From contig CALGIA010000230.1 in the NCBI GenBank assembly GCA_937916005.1, positions 1-6,876 on the forward strand: a stretch of 6,876 bases of DNA. The letters run 5' to 3'. The position numbers were made by a program, and so were the translations under genes. The notes beneath the pieces were generated by a model. It made no database searches. It saw only the letters and a list, made by a program, of their open reading frames with translations, and had not been told where the DNA came from. The stretch comes from an uncultured Rhodospirillaceae bacterium. Lineage in GTDB: Bacteria; Pseudomonadota; Alphaproteobacteria; MPNO01. This document shows positions 6,157 to 6,876 of the stretch, in pieces. The number at the start of each line of letters is the position of its first letter. The stretch's first letter is position 1.

Positions 6157-6774
6157 ATGATCGAACTACATACATGGATGACCGATAACGGCTTCAAGGC
6201 GCGCCAGGCGGTCGAGGAAACCGGCCTCGAATACGTGCTCAAGCCGATCAATCTGCGACATAAAGAACAATTCGGCGCCGAGTTCCTGAAGCTCAGCCCG
6301 GTTCACCAGATCCCCGCGCTGGTCGATAGCGACGGGCCCGGCGGAGCCACCGTGACCATGTTCGGGTCCGGATCCATTCTCACATACATGGCAAAAAAAG
6401 GAGCGCCCGAGCTCTATCCGGAAGACCCCATTCGACGGATCGCCGTGGACAACTGGTTCTACTGGGGCACGTCGACCTTTACGCCGCTGGCGCAGCAATT
6501 TGGGCATTACACCATCCGGTCGCCCGAAAAGGTGCCGGCGGCCCAGAAACATTATGAAGCCGTATTGCTGGACATGCTGGGCACGATCAACAAGCAGCTC
6601 GACGGTCAGGATTATCTGGCCGGCGATTATTCCATCGCCGATATCTCATGCTATCCGGATATCCACATCCACGGCGTCGACGATATCGGGCTTGGCGATT
6701 TCCCCAATGTGTCACGCTGGCACGACGCCATCGCGGCCCGACCGGCGGTGCAACGGGCGTGGGAGAAATTCTAG
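6157..6774 (+). CDS. Glutathione S-transferase, Nu-class (YfcG/Ure2p-like)
   Basis: A 205-residue cytosolic GST. The thioredoxin-like domain (1-80) starts MIELHTWMTDNGFKARQ. T9 and N11 match the residues that E. coli YfcG uses for glutathione or disulfide chemistry in place of a catalytic Ser/Tyr. LSPVHQIPALVD (46-57) contains the cis-Pro53. The C-terminal helical domain has LAGDYSIADISCYP (154-167) with the N-capping S159-IA-D162. Nu-class enzymes bind two GSH or GSSG and act as disulfide-bond oxidoreductases; some sphingomonad members remove glutathione from lignin-derived thioethers. One oddity: the gamma-glutamyl-binding Glu of the usual FESG motif is Gly70 here (FGSGSIL, codon GGG at 6364-6366), although Ser71 remains. 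The start is fixed by AGGGAGG five bases upstream. It is alone on its strand and is followed by a stem-loop and a tRNA on the opposite strand. Confidence 0.9.
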   Translation: MIELHTWMTDNGFKARQAVEETGLEYVLKPINLRHKEQFGAEFLKLSPVHQIPALVDSDGPGGATVTMFGSGSILTYMAKKGAPELYPEDPIRRIAVDNWFYWGTSTFTPLAQQFGHYTIRSPEKVPAAQKHYEAVLLDMLGTINKQLDGQDYLAGDYSIADISCYPDIHIHGVDDIGLGDFPNVSRWHDAIAARPAVQRAWEKF

Positions 6775-6792
6775 GGGTTAAAGGCATTTATC

Positions 6793-6828
6793 AGACGGTT
6801 TCGGCGCGGGTGGGCGCTGAAGCCGTCT
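6793..6828. terminator. Stem-loop between the convergent GST and tRNA genes (probable bidirectional terminator or processing hairpin)
   Basis: Left arm 6793-6807 (AGACGGTTTCGGCGC) and right arm 6814-6828 (GCGCTGAAGCCGTCT) form a 15-bp stem with two G-U wobbles when read as plus-strand RNA, and a 6-nt loop GGGTGG. It starts 18 bp after the GST stop and lies 10 bp past the encoded CCA of the leftward tRNA, where transcripts from both sides should end. There is no run of T after either arm (TAAATTC rightward, GATAAATG leftward), so it is not a textbook intrinsic terminator. Confidence 0.55.
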
Positions 6829-6838
6829 AAATTCAAGA

Positions 6839-6876
6839 TGGTTGGCGCGGAAGGATTTGAACCCTCAATACCTGGA
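6839..6876 (-). tRNA. tRNA, 3' half only (5' part beyond the window), isotype undetermined
   Basis: Read on the minus strand, the edge sequence gives a T-arm GAGGG-TTCAAAT-CCTTC (6866-6850, five pairs including one G-U). It is followed by the acceptor 3' strand CGCGCCA (6849-6843), discriminator A (6842) and encoded CCA (6841-6839). Upstream, GTATT (6871-6867) fits a five-base variable loop and TCCAG (6876-6872) fits the 3' side of the anticodon stem, so the anticodon itself lies just outside. The first acceptor strand should read about UGGCGCG. A long-variable-arm tRNA is not fully excluded. TTCAAAT with an A-A-CCA end recalls initiator tRNA, but the anticodon-stem bases lack the CCC that initiators carry. 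Confidence 0.8.

Noticed and set aside
6839..6876. Initiator tRNA-fMet, or tRNA 3' end used as an integration site
   Set aside because: The anticodon-stem 3' strand TCCAG lacks the CCC of initiators. No integrase, no duplicated tRNA end and no foreign-looking genes are seen in the window.

Overview
The window looks like ordinary chromosomal DNA from a GC-rich alphaproteobacterium, possibly Rhodospirillales-like. That placement is inferred from base composition, tight gene packing and the protein families, not from a marker gene. It holds six complete protein-coding genes, one protein gene cut by the left edge and one tRNA gene cut by the right edge. Almost every base is coding; the longest non-coding gap is about 100 bp, or about 147 bp if the MFS gene uses its internal start.

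Layout. Positions 1-546 (+) carry the C-terminal part of a NicO/UreH-like membrane metal transporter with a histidine-rich loop. It converges, with a 3-bp gap, on a leftward pair: an MFS transporter (1359-2666, -) followed 17 bp later by a LigF/beta-etherase-like glutathione S-transferase (550-1341, -). Divergent from that pair is a rightward two-gene ABC importer of the OpuC/OsmF (osmoprotectant/choline/ergothioneine) type. It consists of an ATPase (2736-3488) and, overlapping it by 4 bp, a single polypeptide with a secreted substrate-binding domain fused in front of the permease domain (3485-4963). The divergent gap holds a perfect 16-bp sequence repeated twice in tandem. The importer converges, with a 9-bp gap, on a luciferase-like flavin-dependent monooxygenase (4973-6055, -). 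That gene is divergent from a Nu-class (YfcG/Ure2p-like) GST (6157-6774, +); the 101-bp gap between them holds two TATAAT boxes on the minus strand and a strong Shine-Dalgarno for each gene. After the GST come a 15-bp stem-loop (6793-6828) and the 3' half of a leftward tRNA with encoded CCA (6839-6876).

How the genes may work together. The importer's two genes form a complete minimal transporter: ATPase homodimer plus a homodimer of the fused binding-protein/permease. The MFS-GST pair looks co-transcribed, and a small hairpin over the GST ribosome-binding site suggests translational coupling. Two GSTs of different classes, an exporter-like MFS and a flavin monooxygenase fit small-molecule or xenobiotic handling. 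A shared pathway is only a guess, because the genes sit in at least four transcription units. I found no phage, CRISPR, transposon, toxin-antitoxin or other defence system, and nothing that amounts to a clearly new multi-gene system.
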